Part shown: one piece after another, positions 52,866 to 62,263 of the stretch
Position numbering within the stretch: the first letter of the stretch is position 1
Layout of the letters: the number at the start of each line of letters is the position of its first letter
Assembly (NCBI RefSeq): GCF_000711875.1
Contig: NZ_JONM01000011.1
Location: forward strand, 1-64,000
Direction: 5' to 3'
From: Andreprevotia chitinilytica DSM 18519
Lineage (GTDB): Bacteria; Pseudomonadota; Gammaproteobacteria; Burkholderiales; Chitinibacteraceae
DNA length: 64,000 nucleotides
The notes under the pieces: generated by a model
Databases searched by the model: none
What the model saw: only the letters and a program-made list of their open reading frames with translations
What the model was told of the DNA's origin: nothing
Made by a program: the position numbers and the translations under genes

Positions 52866-53762
52866 ATGGCACGCGAGAACTTCAATGACCTGCAGGCCTT
52901 CCTCATCGTTGCGCGTGAGGGGAGCTTTACCCGCGCAGCCGCACAGCTCGGGGTATCGCAATCGGCACTGAGCCACGCAATCCGGGGGCTGGAAGCGCGG
53001 CTGGGTGTTCGGCTGCTGACTCGGACCACGCGCAGCGTTTCGCCCACGGTTGCGGGCGAGCGCCTGATGCAGACGGTGGGGCCGCGTTTCGAGGAAATCG
53101 AAGCCGAACTCGCCGCATTGAGCGAGTTGCGGGACAAACCCGCCGGCACGATCCGCATCACCGCCGCCGAGCACGCAGCGAGTTACGTGCTCTGGCCGAA
53201 ACTGTCGACGTTCCTGCAGGGCTACCCGGACATCGCCATCGAGATCAACACCGACTACCGGCTGACCGACATCGTGGCCCAGCGGTACGACGCAGGCGTG
53301 CGTCTGGGCGATCAGGTGGAAAAAGACATGATCGCCGTGCGCATCGCGCCCGATTTGCGCATGGCAGCGGTGGGCGCGCCGGACTATTTCTCCAAGCGAC
53401 CGCCACCCCGGATGCCACACGATCTGGCCGCGCACAGCTGCATCAATCTCCGGCTGGCGACGCTCGGCGGGCTCTATGCCTGGGAATTCGAAAAGGATGG
53501 TTACGCCATCAAGGCACGCGTAGAGGGCCAGTGGATCTTCAACGGCAGCCAGCACATCGTCAGGGCGGCCCTGGCCGGCTTTGGCGTCGCTTATGTACCG
53601 GAAGACATGGTGCTGCAGCACATCGCCGAAGGCCGCCTGCAACCCGTGCTTCAAGACTGGTGGCCCACGTTCCCCGGCTACCACCTCTATTACCCAAGCC
53701 GCCGCCAGGCTTCACCCGCGTTCGCGCTGATGGTCGATGCGCTGCGGTATCAGGGCGAATAG
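52866..53762 (+). CDS. LysR-family transcriptional regulator
   Basis: A 298-residue regulator. N-terminal helix-turn-helix: NFNDLQAFLIVAREGSFTRAAAQLGVSQSALSHAIRGLEARLG. The effector domain has GTIRITAAEHAASYVLWPKLSTFL, IEINTDYRLTDIVAQRYDAGVRLG and a late AALAGFGVAYVPEDMV, typical of the subgroup that controls divergent oxidoreductase or exporter genes. It faces the cupin-MFS operon across a 148-base AT-richer gap, the probable operator region. The inducer is unknown. Confidence 0.92.
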   Translation: MARENFNDLQAFLIVAREGSFTRAAAQLGVSQSALSHAIRGLEARLGVRLLTRTTRSVSPTVAGERLMQTVGPRFEEIEAELAALSELRDKPAGTIRITAAEHAASYVLWPKLSTFLQGYPDIAIEINTDYRLTDIVAQRYDAGVRLGDQVEKDMIAVRIAPDLRMAAVGAPDYFSKRPPPRMPHDLAAHSCINLRLATLGGLYAWEFEKDGYAIKARVEGQWIFNGSQHIVRAALAGFGVAYVPEDMVLQHIAEGRLQPVLQDWWPTFPGYHLYYPSRRQASPAFALMVDALRYQGE

Positions 53763-54006
53763 CGACGACAGGCCACAATCCCTCACCCTCCCGTGCAAGG
53801 CTTTGCCTTGTGCAGGGACGGTGGGCGAAGGGATAACTTCCCTGAGCGATTGGCATTGCCGCTGTCGCAGGGCTTTTTGCTGCATTGAGCAAGCGGTGCA
53901 CGTAGGTTCCCCAATATTTCGCCGGCTGTCGCGCTCATTCCACACTTCGTCGGGTTGTATCCAGCCGAGGTGGGTTGCCCGATCGTTCCACGCTAGGATT
54001 CGTCAC

Positions 54007-54020
54007 TGAAAGCGCTTTCA
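54007..54020. promoter_or_regulatory. Perfect LacI-type operator candidate, TGAAAGCGCTTTCA
   Basis: A perfect 14-bp palindrome 41 bases before the start codon at 54062. It is the best copy of a motif also found at 2365, 4522 and 62216 upstream of secreted-protein genes. Confidence 0.6.
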
Positions 54021-54061
54021 ATTTCGTGCAAGTTTGTATCCAAATTCATGGAGTTACGCTC

Positions 54062-55684
54062 ATGCAGTCAAGGATTTCCCTCAAACGGTGGCAGGCTTTT
54101 TTACTAACCTCACTCGCGGCGGCACCGGCTTTCGCCAGCTATCCCGCCTGGCAACCGGACGTGTATTACACCGCCGGCACCATCGTGCTCTACGGCGGCC
54201 ACGACTATAAGGCACTGGTCAGCCAGACCGACTACAGCGGCACCGGCTGGAACCCGACCGTGACCACCCTGTGGACCGATCTTGGCGCGGATACCGGTAG
54301 CACTCCAACTCCGACCGCGACGCCGGTGCCGACTCCCAAGCCAACGGCGACACCAACGCCGACCGCCACACCGGTCCCCACGCCCACGGCAACACCCACC
54401 CCGACTCCGGCACCGGTCGGCCCGAGCGGTTACACCTTCTGCGCGACCGAGAATCAGACCTGTAACTTTAGCGGCACCCGTACCGTTGCCTATGGCGCGA
54501 ACGGCACATTCGCGTACCAGAACTTCACCAGCAGTACGGCTTGCAACAATACCGTCTTTGGCGATCCGTTGAACGGCGTGGTCAAGGCTTGTTATTACAC
54601 GAACGTCACCATCACCCCGACCCCCACTCCGGCCCCGACACCAACCCCGGTGGCGAACTGCACGGATTCGACCGGTCTGGTTTACACCGAGGCGTACAAA
54701 TCGAACCTGGTGCGCTGGTGCGTGGAGCCCCGCGTCTGGGCGGCGAACAGCGCTGATGTGGCCAAGTTCTACGCCTATAGCGAATCGGTGGTGACCACGC
54801 TGCAAAACCTGTTCGGCACGTCGACCAACTTGCCGTTCGTGTTCCAGGTGGATTATCCGAACGGCGGCGCGCATACCGGCAGTAACTTCGGCACTGGCGT
54901 TTCGGTGACGGGTGACGCGTTCTATGACAACTACCAGCATCCGGTCACCGGGCAAAACATCCCCGGCTTCTGGGGCTACCTGCTCACGCTGCATGAATCC
55001 GTCAACGTCTGGACTGGCGCGGTCAGCCCCGGTTGGCCGATGGATTGGTGGGCCGATCACCGCAGCCCGTTCCCGAACTCGATGGACTTCCGCATCATGA
55101 AGACCATCGGCGATGCACAAGGCAACACCACACTGCAGACAGCTGCCGATGCACAGCACTACCGGATGGGCGTGGCGGGCCAGAGCGGCTATGACTCGGA
55201 AGTGGCGATGATGGATAACTTCTACGATCGTTATGGCGGCTACAACGCCTTCGCCCGCACCTTCAAGCTGATGCAAACCGACAATATGAAGTGGAATCAG
55301 GCGGCATCCACGCCGTCCAGCCTGCTCAGCGAGTACGTCATCGCCTATCTGCAGCTGGGATTCGGCACCAAGACCGATCTGACGGCATCGGATTTCATCG
55401 CCAGCGGCGTCGGCACCTTGGACACCGCGACTCCGGCCTATACCCCGGACAAGGCGCATATCAAGGCCATCGCCGATGCGCATTGCTCGATTGCCGGTGC
55501 GCGGACCGATCCAGCCATCTCGTCGACGGCACTCAATACGGCGCTTACCAATCTGCACAACGGCAATTACGCCAGCGCGAAGATCGCATCGCGTTCGTGC
55601 ACGCTCACGCCGGCAACGTCCGTGCCGTCTGAATGCAGCTGCAATACCGGCACAGGCCAATGGTCTGCGCCGTGGACCCCGTAA
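54062..55684 (+). CDS. Secreted CBM5/12 protein with HESVN motif, paralogue of 47818
   Basis: An exported protein of 540 residues. The start at 54062 follows GGAG and gives a signal peptide (QSRISLKRWQAFLLTSLAAAPAFA) like that of its paralogue. A CBM5/12 of the SYPAWQPDVYYTAGT type, a Pro-Thr linker and a small module with CATENQTCNFSGTRTV and FGDPLNGVVKACYY follow. That module is seen in secreted polysaccharide-binding proteins. Then comes the same unnamed domain: HESVN with His311 and Glu312, and GWPMDWWADHRSPFPN. Near-identity to 47818 in the domain but different N-terminal modules shows domain swapping. No Cys-rich gene follows. A perfect TGAAAGCGCTTTCA lies upstream. Confidence 0.8.
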   Translation: MQSRISLKRWQAFLLTSLAAAPAFASYPAWQPDVYYTAGTIVLYGGHDYKALVSQTDYSGTGWNPTVTTLWTDLGADTGSTPTPTATPVPTPKPTATPTPTATPVPTPTATPTPTPAPVGPSGYTFCATENQTCNFSGTRTVAYGANGTFAYQNFTSSTACNNTVFGDPLNGVVKACYYTNVTITPTPTPAPTPTPVANCTDSTGLVYTEAYKSNLVRWCVEPRVWAANSADVAKFYAYSESVVTTLQNLFGTSTNLPFVFQVDYPNGGAHTGSNFGTGVSVTGDAFYDNYQHPVTGQNIPGFWGYLLTLHESVNVWTGAVSPGWPMDWWADHRSPFPNSMDFRIMKTIGDAQGNTTLQTAADAQHYRMGVAGQSGYDSEVAMMDNFYDRYGGYNAFARTFKLMQTDNMKWNQAASTPSSLLSEYVIAYLQLGFGTKTDLTASDFIASGVGTLDTATPAYTPDKAHIKAIADAHCSIAGARTDPAISSTALNTALTNLHNGNYASAKIASRSCTLTPATSVPSECSCNTGTGQWSAPWTP

Positions 55685-55723
55685 TGGGTCTGATGCAACT
55701 CGCTTGAGTTTGCTTGCTTAAGT

Positions 55724-55765
55724 AAAAAGCGCCGCACTCCTCGACGGGAGAGCGGCGCTTTTTTT
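55724..55765. terminator. Intrinsic terminator after the HESVN gene
   Basis: AAAAAGCGCCGC and GCGGCGCTTTTT with a 16-base middle and a long T-run. It is the same type as at 49715, fitting descent of both units from one ancestor. Confidence 0.9.
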
Positions 55766-55782
55766 GGCTGCGGTAAAAACCG

Positions 55783-55853
55783 TGTAGGAGCGAGCTTGCT
55801 CGCGATGACAATGTGGAATAAGTAGTGCCATCGCGAGCAAGCTCGCTCCTACA
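55783..55853. repeat. REP pair (Pseudomonas-type GAGCGAGCTTGCTCGCG), inverted
   Basis: Perfect 25-base arms, each itself palindromic around GAGCGAGCTTGCTCGC, face each other across 21 bases. The sequence resembles the well-known REP elements of Pseudomonas that are mobilised by RAYT proteins. No RAYT gene is in the window and only this pair is seen. Confidence 0.8.
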
Positions 55854-55880
55854 TAATCCCAATGAAGTCACCTCAGGTGC

Positions 55881-56912
55881 TCAAGCGGCGCTCCAATCCA
55901 GCACCACCTTGCCGCTATTGCCCGACAACATCGTTTCGAACGCTAGCTGGTAGTCGTCGATCGGAAAGGTGTGGGTGAGGATCGGCGATAGATCGAGGCC
56001 GCTCTGCAGCATCGCCACCATCTTGTACCAGGTCTCGAACATCTCGCGGCCGTAGATGCCCTTGATCTCCAGCCCCTTGAAGATGACCTGGTTCCAGTCG
56101 ATGGCCGTTGGGCCGGGCGGGATGCCCAGCAGCGCAATCTTGCCGCCGTGGTTCATCGCTTCCAGCATGCCGGTGAAGGCGCTCGGCACGCCGGACATTT
56201 CCATGCCGACATCAAAGCCCTCGGCCATGCCCAGTTCGCGCATCACATCGCGCAGATTCTCGTTCATCACATTGACCGCCCGCGTCGCGCCCATCTGCCG
56301 CGCCAGCCCGAGCCGATAGTCATTGACGTCGGTGATCACCACGTTACGTGCGCCAACGTGTTTGGCAATGGCGACGGCCATCACGCCAATCGGCCCGGCC
56401 CCGGTGATCAGCACATCCTCGCCGACCAGATTGAACGTCAGCGCGGTATGCGTGGCGTTGCCGAACGGATCGAAAATGGCAGCGAGATCGTCGGAAATAT
56501 CGGGCGGGATCTTGAAGGCGTTGAAGGCCGGAATCGCCAGATACTCGGCAAACGCGCCCTCACGGTTCACGCCAACGCCGACTGTATTGCGGCACAAATG
56601 ACGTCGCCCGGCGCGGCAGTTGCGGCAGAAGCCACAGGTGATGTGTCCTTCGCCGGAGACCCGATCGCCAATGGCGAAACCTCGCACCTCCATGCCCATC
56701 TCGACGATTTCGCCGACATATTCGTGGCCGACCTGCATCGGCACGGGAATCGTCTTTTGCGCCCAGTCATCCCACTTCCAGATGTGGATGTCGGTGCCGC
56801 AGATGGCCGTTTTCTTGATGCGGATGAGGACGTCGTTATGCCCGACGTCCGGCCGCCGCACCCGCGTAAGCGTGAGGCCGGGTGCGCGTTCGAGTTTTGC
56901 GAGTGCTTTCAT
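55881..56912 (-). CDS. tdh: L-threonine 3-dehydrogenase
   Basis: A zinc-dependent, NAD-linked enzyme of 343 residues that oxidises L-threonine to 2-amino-3-ketobutyrate. The catalytic zinc site is Cys38 ([15 protein letters not shown]) with His63-Glu64 (GHEYVGEI); the structural zinc cysteines lie in [16 protein letters not shown] Rossmann motif, [31 protein letters not shown], binds NAD. Length and numbering match E. coli Tdh. The start at 56912 begins [13 protein letters not shown]; the open frame upstream runs through repeats. It works with kbl, 206 bases upstream. Confidence 0.97.
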   Translation of the reverse strand: MKALAKLERAPGLTLTRVRRPDVGHNDVLIRIKKTAICGTDIHIWKWDDWAQKTIPVPMQVGHEYVGEIVEMGMEVRGFAIGDRVSGEGHITCGFCRNCRAGRRHLCRNTVGVGVNREGAFAEYLAIPAFNAFKIPPDISDDLAAIFDPFGNATHTALTFNLVGEDVLITGAGPIGVMAVAIAKHVGARNVVITDVNDYRLGLARQMGATRAVNVMNENLRDVMRELGMAEGFDVGMEMSGVPSAFTGMLEAMNHGGKIALLGIPPGPTAIDWNQVIFKGLEIKGIYGREMFETWYKMVAMLQSGLDLSPILTHTFPIDDYQLAFETMLSGNSGKVVLDWSAA

Positions 56913-56927
56913 GGCTTTGCCTTTGGG

Positions 56928-57005
56928 AGGCTGTTCACGATCTTGTGGCGTTGTCCGTATCAAATACCACCGGTTTTTACTTCCCCCTTTTTGAAGGGGG
57001 GAACG
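56928..57005. repeat. R1-type repeat fragment, copy D
   Basis: GAGGCTGTTCACGATCTTGTGG has the R1/R3 end, and further right TTCCCCCTTTTTGAAGGGGGGAACGG has the R1 core hairpin. The second half of the element is missing. It lies between kbl and tdh. Confidence 0.6.
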
Positions 57006-57031
57006 GCTGCGTATGCCGTTGCCGAGCTCGT

Positions 57032-57105
57032 AGGTTGAGCGCAGCGAAGCCCAACATCGGTTGCCGAAGATTGCGCAGATGTGGGGCTTCGCTGCGCTCA
57101 ACCCA
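57032..57105. repeat. Palindromic repeat family R4, copy B
   Basis: GGTTGAGCGCAGCGAAGCCC and its complement GGGCTTCGCTGCGCTCAACC flank a ~30-base middle. The arms match 50813-50889. It lies just after the kbl stop codon. Confidence 0.75.
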
Positions 57106-57118
57106 ACCTGCGAAACGG

Positions 57119-58318
57119 CTAAATCACCCCCGTCTCCCGCCCAACCCGCGCAAACGCCCCCACCGCCCGATCAATCTGTTCCGCCGTATGCGCAGCGCTC
57201 ATCTGGGTGCGAATACGCGCCCTGCCCTTCGGCACCACCGGGTAAGAAAACCCGATCACATAGACGCCTTCATCCAGCAAGGCATCTGCCATGCGGGAAG
57301 CCAGCTGGGCATCACCCAGCATCACCGGAATGATCGGATGCTCGCCGGGCACGAGCGTGAAACCGAGGGCGCTCATCGCCGAGCGAAAATGCGCGCCGTT
57401 CTCGTGCACGCGCTTTCGTAATTCAGCCCCCTCCTCGCTCGCCAGCAGTTCGAGCACTTTCAGCGATGCGGTCGCGATGCTCGGGGCGAGCGAATTCGAG
57501 AATAGATAAGGCCGGCTGCGTTGCCGTAGCAGTTCGATGATTTCCTTGTGCGCCGCGACGTAGCCACCCGATGCGCCGCCGAGCGCCTTGCCCAGTGTGC
57601 CGGTGATGATATCGACGCGATCCAGCACGCCGCAGTGCTCCGGTGTACCGCGACCGTTTGCGCCAATAAAACCGACCGCATGCGAGTCATCGACCATCAC
57701 CAGTGCGTCGTAACGATCGGCCAGATCGCAAATGCCGGCGAGGTTGGCAATGATGCCGTCCATGGAAAACACGCCATCAGTAGCGATCAGCTTGAACCGC
57801 GCACCGGCTGCATCCGCCTCTTGCAGGCGGGCCTCCAGATCGGCGAGATCGTTGTTCTTGTAGCGCAGGCGCTGGGCCTTGGAGAGCCGCACGCCGTCGA
57901 TGATGCTGGCGTGGTTCAGCTCGTCACTGATGATGGCGTCTTCGTCACCGAGCAGCGTTTCGAACAGCCCGCCGTTGGCGTCAAAGCAGCTGGAATACAG
58001 GATTGCGTCGTCGCGTTGCAGGAATGACGCGAGGGCGTGTTCGAGCACCTTGTGCCCACTTTGCGTGCCGCAGATGAACCGCACCGACGCCATGCCGAAC
58101 CCGTCGGCGTCGAGGCCAGCCTTGGCGGCAGCGATCAAACGCGGGTCGTCGGCCAGACCGAGATAGTTGTTGGCACAGAAGTTCAGTACCTCGCGACCAT
58201 CGGCAAGCCGGATAGCGGAGGACTGTGGGCTGGCGATCACGCGTTCGTTCTTGTAGAAACCGGCCGCCCGAATCTCGTCGATGGTGGCTCGCAGATGGGA
58301 CAGATATCGGTCGTTCAT
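57119..58318 (-). CDS. kbl: 2-amino-3-ketobutyrate CoA ligase (glycine C-acetyltransferase)
   Basis: A PLP-dependent alpha-oxoamine synthase of 399 residues that cleaves 2-amino-3-ketobutyrate with CoA to glycine and acetyl-CoA, the second step of threonine degradation. It has [69 protein letters not shown] and [17 protein letters not shown], in which the lysine forms the PLP aldimine. The start at 58318 ([13 protein letters not shown]) gives the standard length. It precedes tdh as in the E. coli kbl-tdh operon, but with repeats inserted between. Confidence 0.97.
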   Translation of the reverse strand: MNDRYLSHLRATIDEIRAAGFYKNERVIASPQSSAIRLADGREVLNFCANNYLGLADDPRLIAAAKAGLDADGFGMASVRFICGTQSGHKVLEHALASFLQRDDAILYSSCFDANGGLFETLLGDEDAIISDELNHASIIDGVRLSKAQRLRYKNNDLADLEARLQEADAAGARFKLIATDGVFSMDGIIANLAGICDLADRYDALVMVDDSHAVGFIGANGRGTPEHCGVLDRVDIITGTLGKALGGASGGYVAAHKEIIELLRQRSRPYLFSNSLAPSIATASLKVLELLASEEGAELRKRVHENGAHFRSAMSALGFTLVPGEHPIIPVMLGDAQLASRMADALLDEGVYVIGFSYPVVPKGRARIRTQMSAAHTAEQIDRAVGAFARVGRETGVI

Positions 58319-59123
58319 CAGCGCCTCTTGGCTGTCTGGAAGCGGTTTGCCGCGCAGGGCAGGCGCGCACATTAACCAAGTTATAGACGAGCGACGGCGG
58401 GCAAATGGCGGAGCAGGCCGGCTGGCAAGCAAACCGACATGCCACTCTCAGCGAACGAAACCCCAAGGCCACACCACCCCGGTGGGGCATTCGGGGCGGC
58501 ACGAGGTGTCGGTTCGATACCAGTGCCCTGAGCGCTCTGTCAGCTTTTCAGCGATTTATTCCAAAATTTCACAAACCTTAACGATTAGCTTTCTAGGGCA
58601 ACGAACAACAAGCAGGGCTGTTTTCCAATACCTTTGTGCGGGTAACGCTCTAGCCCGTCACCTGCGTTTGAAACGATCTGCGTTCACGAAAAATGCAAAT
58701 TTCTGGAGAAAATACATGTAGCTCAGACACAAATACTACACAACCCCATATAACCTTACATACAACAGATCACGCTTATATTGCGTAGCAACACAAATAA
58801 ACGACCAAAATTCGGCTAAGAATATGTAAATATCAGCTATTTGCTGCATAGCAACAACTGCAGTCGGCATGTATTCCGTAGTTTCAAAACTACATAATGA
58901 AAAGCAGATTTTCTTTCCGACAAACGGCGCTTTTGTGCACGTTGACAACGATTCGTCATGCATCCGTAATGCCATCTAAACGCGAGTAGATCAGGGCTCG
59001 TGAGCAGGATGGCAGTCGAGAATGACAACAAAATCTTTCTTCAAGTTGACTAAGAAGAACGCTCGACGAAGACCAGTAGAGATGCGTAAACAACGCCAAT
59101 TTGCCAAAGAGGAAGATCGCGAT
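58319..59123 (+). other. Gene-free region upstream of the chitinase, AT-rich
   Basis: About 800 bases without a credible gene. From about 58550 it becomes AT-rich. It contains an inverted repeat, GTAGTTTCAAAACTAC, at 58878-58893 and a TTGACA at 58942-58947 that could be a -35 box toward the chitinase, although the matching -10 is poor. No AAGCGCTT palindrome was found here, so this gene may be controlled differently from the other CBM genes. Confidence 0.5.
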
Positions 59124-60725
59124 ATGTCGCACACAACCCCACGTTCAATTTGTTTCGTTCTGGCAGCCATTCCGGCTGCACTGCTGGCAGCACAAGCCCA
59201 CGCCGCCTACCCGACCTGGCAGCCGGATGTGACCTATACCGCCGGCACCATCGTGCTCTACAACGGTCACGACTATAAGGCGCTGGTCACTCAGACCGAT
59301 TACAGCAGCACCGGCTGGAACCCCACTGTGACCAGCCTGTGGCAAGACCTGGGCGCGGATACCAGCGGCAGCCCGACTCCTGCGCCGACGCCCGCACCTA
59401 CCCCGGCCCCCACACCGGCACCAACGCCCTCGCCGACCGCCACGCCAGCCCCGACACCGGCGCCTACACCAAAGCCGACCGCCACGCCGACACCGGCACC
59501 GACCCCAGTCAGCTCCTGCTATGCGGCTTGGGATTCGACCAAGGATCACTACAACAGTGGCGATAAGGTCACGTATCAAGGTGTGAATTACAGCGCCAAC
59601 TGGTGGACCAACGCCAACCCTGCCACCAACAGCGGCCCGAGCGGCAGCGGCAAGGATTGGACCGTGCTGGGCAACTGCGGCGGCAGCACACCAGCCCCGA
59701 CACCGGCACCGACGCCAGCGCCCACCCCGGCTCCAACACCTGCACCGACACCAGCCCCCACCCCTGCACCGACTCCGGCGCCAACCCCTGCCCCAACGCC
59801 AGCTCCCACACCGGCACCGAGCGGCGGTTATCGCTTCACACCGTATGTCGATGTTAGCGGTACGTTCGATCCGGTCGGCTGGTCGCAAGCCACCGGCCAG
59901 AAGTACCTGACGCTGGCGTTCGTGAACTCGAACGGCGGTTGCGGCGTCAAGTGGCCGATCGACGAAGCCACGGTATTGACCAAGGCGCAGGGCCTGCAGG
60001 CGCTGGGCGGCAACGTGATCATTTCGAGCGGTGGCTGGAACGCGCTTGATCTGGCACGCCAATGTACCGATGCCGCCAGCCTGGCTGCGGTATATCAGGC
60101 TGAGCTCGACAAGTTCGGCGTAAATCACCTCGATCTGGATGCCGAGCACGGCGATCAGCAAAACAACCTCGATACCACCGTGGTGGACCGTCGCAGCGCC
60201 GCCGTGAAGATCCTGCAGGATCACTACGCCAGCCTGGGCAAGGCCTTCACCGTGTCGTTCACGCTGGCGGTCAACCCGGTCAACGGTATCCCGGCAGAAA
60301 GCTTCTATGTGCTGCAGTCGGCCAAGAATGCCGGTGCCCGTATCGATCTGGTCAACCTGATGGTGATGGATTACTACGATGGCGGCGCATCGTCCGGCCA
60401 GATGGGCTCGCGTTCGGTCACGGCGTTGCAGCTGTCGTTCAACCAGATCAAGAACCTGTTGCCGGGCAAGACCGATGCACAGTACTGGGCCATGATCGGC
60501 GCAACGCCGATGATCGGGCAGAACGATGACCCGACCGAGGTGTTCTCACTGGCCGATGCGCAAACGGTACTGAACTTCGCCAAGACCAACGGCTTGGGCC
60601 GCACCGCATTCTGGTCACTGGGCCGCGATAACGGCAATTGCGCCGGCAGCACCACCGCCAACTGGCAGTGCAGCGGCATCAGCCAAAGCCTGTGGGGATT
60701 CACCAACATCTTTGCCGGCTTCTGA
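59124..60725 (+). CDS. Secreted GH18 chitinase with two CBM5/12 modules
   Basis: An exported chitinase of 533 residues. ATG 59124 follows GAGGAAG and gives a signal peptide ending LLAAQAHA; the frame upstream lacks signal features. CBM5/12 number one ([21 protein letters not shown]), a Pro-Thr/Ala linker, CBM5/12 number two ([19 protein letters not shown]), and a long PAPT linker lead to a GH18 barrel. That domain starts [16 protein letters not shown], with VIISSGGWN and LDLDAE, where Asp337, Asp339 and Glu341 are the catalytic row. It resembles the PF-ChiA-like GH18 subgroup. It hydrolyses chitin by substrate-assisted catalysis. A terminator follows. Confidence 0.9.
   Translation: MSHTTPRSICFVLAAIPAALLAAQAHAAYPTWQPDVTYTAGTIVLYNGHDYKALVTQTDYSSTGWNPTVTSLWQDLGADTSGSPTPAPTPAPTPAPTPAPTPSPTATPAPTPAPTPKPTATPTPAPTPVSSCYAAWDSTKDHYNSGDKVTYQGVNYSANWWTNANPATNSGPSGSGKDWTVLGNCGGSTPAPTPAPTPAPTPAPTPAPTPAPTPAPTPAPTPAPTPAPTPAPSGGYRFTPYVDVSGTFDPVGWSQATGQKYLTLAFVNSNGGCGVKWPIDEATVLTKAQGLQALGGNVIISSGGWNALDLARQCTDAASLAAVYQAELDKFGVNHLDLDAEHGDQQNNLDTTVVDRRSAAVKILQDHYASLGKAFTVSFTLAVNPVNGIPAESFYVLQSAKNAGARIDLVNLMVMDYYDGGASSGQMGSRSVTALQLSFNQIKNLLPGKTDAQYWAMIGATPMIGQNDDPTEVFSLADAQTVLNFAKTNGLGRTAFWSLGRDNGNCAGSTTANWQCSGISQSLWGFTNIFAGF
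59691..59820 (+). repeat. In-frame repeat encoding the (PAPT)n linker
   Basis: A 12-base unit encoding Pro-Ala-Pro-Thr is repeated about eleven times with synonymous changes. A shorter run lies at 59382-59506. Synonymous variation shows that the peptide, not just the DNA repeat, has been kept. Confidence 0.75.
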
Positions 60726-60756
60726 TTTACCAACAATAAACTGAAACAGGATCTTG

Positions 60757-60787
60757 AAACCGGAGCGGAAACGCTCCGGTTTTTTTA
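60757..60787. terminator. Intrinsic terminator after the chitinase
   Basis: AAACCGGAGCG / CGCTCCGGTTT with a GAAA loop and a T-run; also usable for the convergent CAP gene. Confidence 0.92.
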
Positions 60788-60877
60788 TTGGCCTTTTTCA
60801 GGAATTTGTCATTATGCAGATCGATCCGGACAACGACGCCAATCCGCATACAAATCAACAGCAAGCAAATGACCAGT

Positions 60878-61522
60878 TCATTGCTTGCCGAAATCCATCG
60901 TCCAATACCGCGAACCGGCATTGGCAGCCCCCGCCGGCCCCTGGCCGCAGGCAACGCCAATATCCGCATAATTGGCGCTCATGATATTGGCGCAATGGCC
61001 GGGGCTACTCAGCCAACCCTGTATGACTGAATCCATTGTGCTGAACCCACTCGCGACATTTTCACCGGCTGTAGAAAAGGTATATCCGGCGGCGGTCAGG
61101 CGAGTCGTCAACGTTGAGCCATTTGAACCGGTGTGGCTGGTGAAATTGTTTGCGGCCATATCGTTCGACATCCCGGTGGCGGCAGCGAACAGTTTGTCAT
61201 TCCAGGCCAGCGGCGTGGTTGGGGGGTACACCGTGGAGCCGCAGGTGTAACCGGCAGCACGCACGTTATTGACCAACTGCAAAAAGGTCGCGCGCATATT
61301 GGCCGACGTGAAGCCGCAACTGTCAGTGGAACCCGTCGAGGTTGGCGCGGGAGTGGGGGTTGGCGTCGTCGTATTTGATGTGCTGGTATTGGTGGCGGCA
61401 GAACCCGATCCACCTCCCCCACCGCCGCCACCACAAGCAGCAAGCCCAAAGGCCAGCAGCACCAAGGCACACCCGCAGCGGATGCGCGGCAAGACTGGTC
61501 GTACAAACGATGCAGAAATCAT
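60878..61522 (-). CDS. CAP/SCP-domain lipoprotein
   Basis: A probable lipoprotein of 214 residues. The signal peptide ends in lipobox LAAC near residue 30, followed by a run of glycines and a Ser/Thr/Pro linker. The CAP domain (about 75-214) contains LQLVNNVRAAGYTCG, LAWNDKLFAAATGMSNDMA, FTSHTGSNGSTLTTRL, AGENVASG, HCANIMSANYADIGVAC and WTMDFGK, keeping the typical His and Glu cavity residues. CAP proteins are secreted and of varied function (lipid binding, proteolysis, cell-wall interaction). It is convergent with the chitinase, with which a shared extracellular role is only possible. Confidence 0.88.
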   Translation of the reverse strand: MISASFVRPVLPRIRCGCALVLLAFGLAACGGGGGGGGSGSAATNTSTSNTTTPTPTPAPTSTGSTDSCGFTSANMRATFLQLVNNVRAAGYTCGSTVYPPTTPLAWNDKLFAAATGMSNDMAANNFTSHTGSNGSTLTTRLTAAGYTFSTAGENVASGFSTMDSVIQGWLSSPGHCANIMSANYADIGVACGQGPAGAANAGSRYWTMDFGKQ

Positions 61523-61598
61523 GTGACCTGCTCCGGCCCATCAGGCCAGGTTATTAAGGCGTTGATCGACAAAAACCGGCGCGTTTCCGCTCCGGTTT

Positions 61599-61835
61599 TC
61601 AAGTGCAATTGGCGTTATGGACGCCACTCAAGTGGTCTCTAGCCAAAAAGATACCTGACATGGTATGGAACAGGTTCTCTTTATCGCCCCGGCAATCCAT
61701 CTGTCTACAAGCAGACTCTCGCCAGCGCCTGTAGTCATTGGCCCACATATCAACATATTTGCCATTACCTACAAAACTTCCGTTTGTCGGGAAAAGATCG
61801 ATCACTTTTTGCACAAACGACCCAACTACATTCAT
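61599..61835 (-). CDS. Small hypothetical protein or gene fragment, uncertain
   Basis: An open frame of 78 residues (MNVVGSFVQKVIDLFPTNGSF, YVDMWANDYRRWRES) with natural-looking composition. It lies in DNA clearly more AT-rich than the neighbouring genes. No signal peptide, no family recognised and no clear ribosome-binding site. A decayed AAAACCGG/CCGGTTTT hairpin at 61572-61599 lies at its 3' end. It could be a transferred gene, a fragment, or non-coding. Confidence 0.35.
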   Translation of the reverse strand: MNVVGSFVQKVIDLFPTNGSFVGNGKYVDMWANDYRRWRESACRQMDCRGDKENLFHTMSGIFLARDHLSGVHNANCT

Positions 61836-62215
61836 TTTTGATTACACAAATGTTGCACAACAGCAGCCATTGAATAGATTCAGTTATTGTCCATGCATTT
61901 CTTCAGACTCAATCACACTGCATCGCAATATCATTATTTAATGTTGTAATAAATTCGCATAAAAATGGCGTAGCAACGACTCAAATGACTACGCGTTTTT
62001 TATCCGAATCGCTTTCTTCACTTATGTATTATGCTGAAGCGTGTCATTCGGAATGACAGAAAATGATGCGTGCAAGAATGTATTAGAAAGCAATTTTGCT
62101 TGAATTACCCCGATGCATGGATGCGTGATCCGGGTGAGCGGTATCACCTTGTAGCGCATGCCAAGCTGACAGCAATTGCGTTCAATTGGTATTAAGGTCA
62201 TATTCCTACTTGTTT
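61836..62215. other. AT-rich gene-free stretch
   Basis: About 380 bases with low GC for this window. I see no gene, no strong terminator and no repeat shared with other places. It probably holds the promoter of the unit starting at 62264. Confidence 0.5.
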
Positions 62216-62229
62216 TGATAGCGCTTTCA
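62216..62229. promoter_or_regulatory. LacI-type operator candidate upstream of the second Cys-rich unit
   Basis: TGATAGCGCTTTCA differs from the perfect palindrome at 54007 by one base in the left arm. It lies 34 bases before the GTG at 62264, the same sort of distance as in the other units. Confidence 0.5.
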
Positions 62230-62263
62230 GATGATAACCGAAACCAAAGTTGCGAGAGATGAC

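Noticed and set aside
56913-57101. Upstream extension of tdh to 57101
   Set aside because: It translates R1 and R4 repeat DNA; the conserved Tdh N-terminus and Cys38 numbering fit ATG 56912.
59124-60725. Concern that the chitinase is inactive because the first Asp of the GH18 DGxDxDxE row is absent
   Set aside because: The functional DxDxE portion (Asp337, Asp339, Glu341) is intact; the first position varies among GH18 subgroups.
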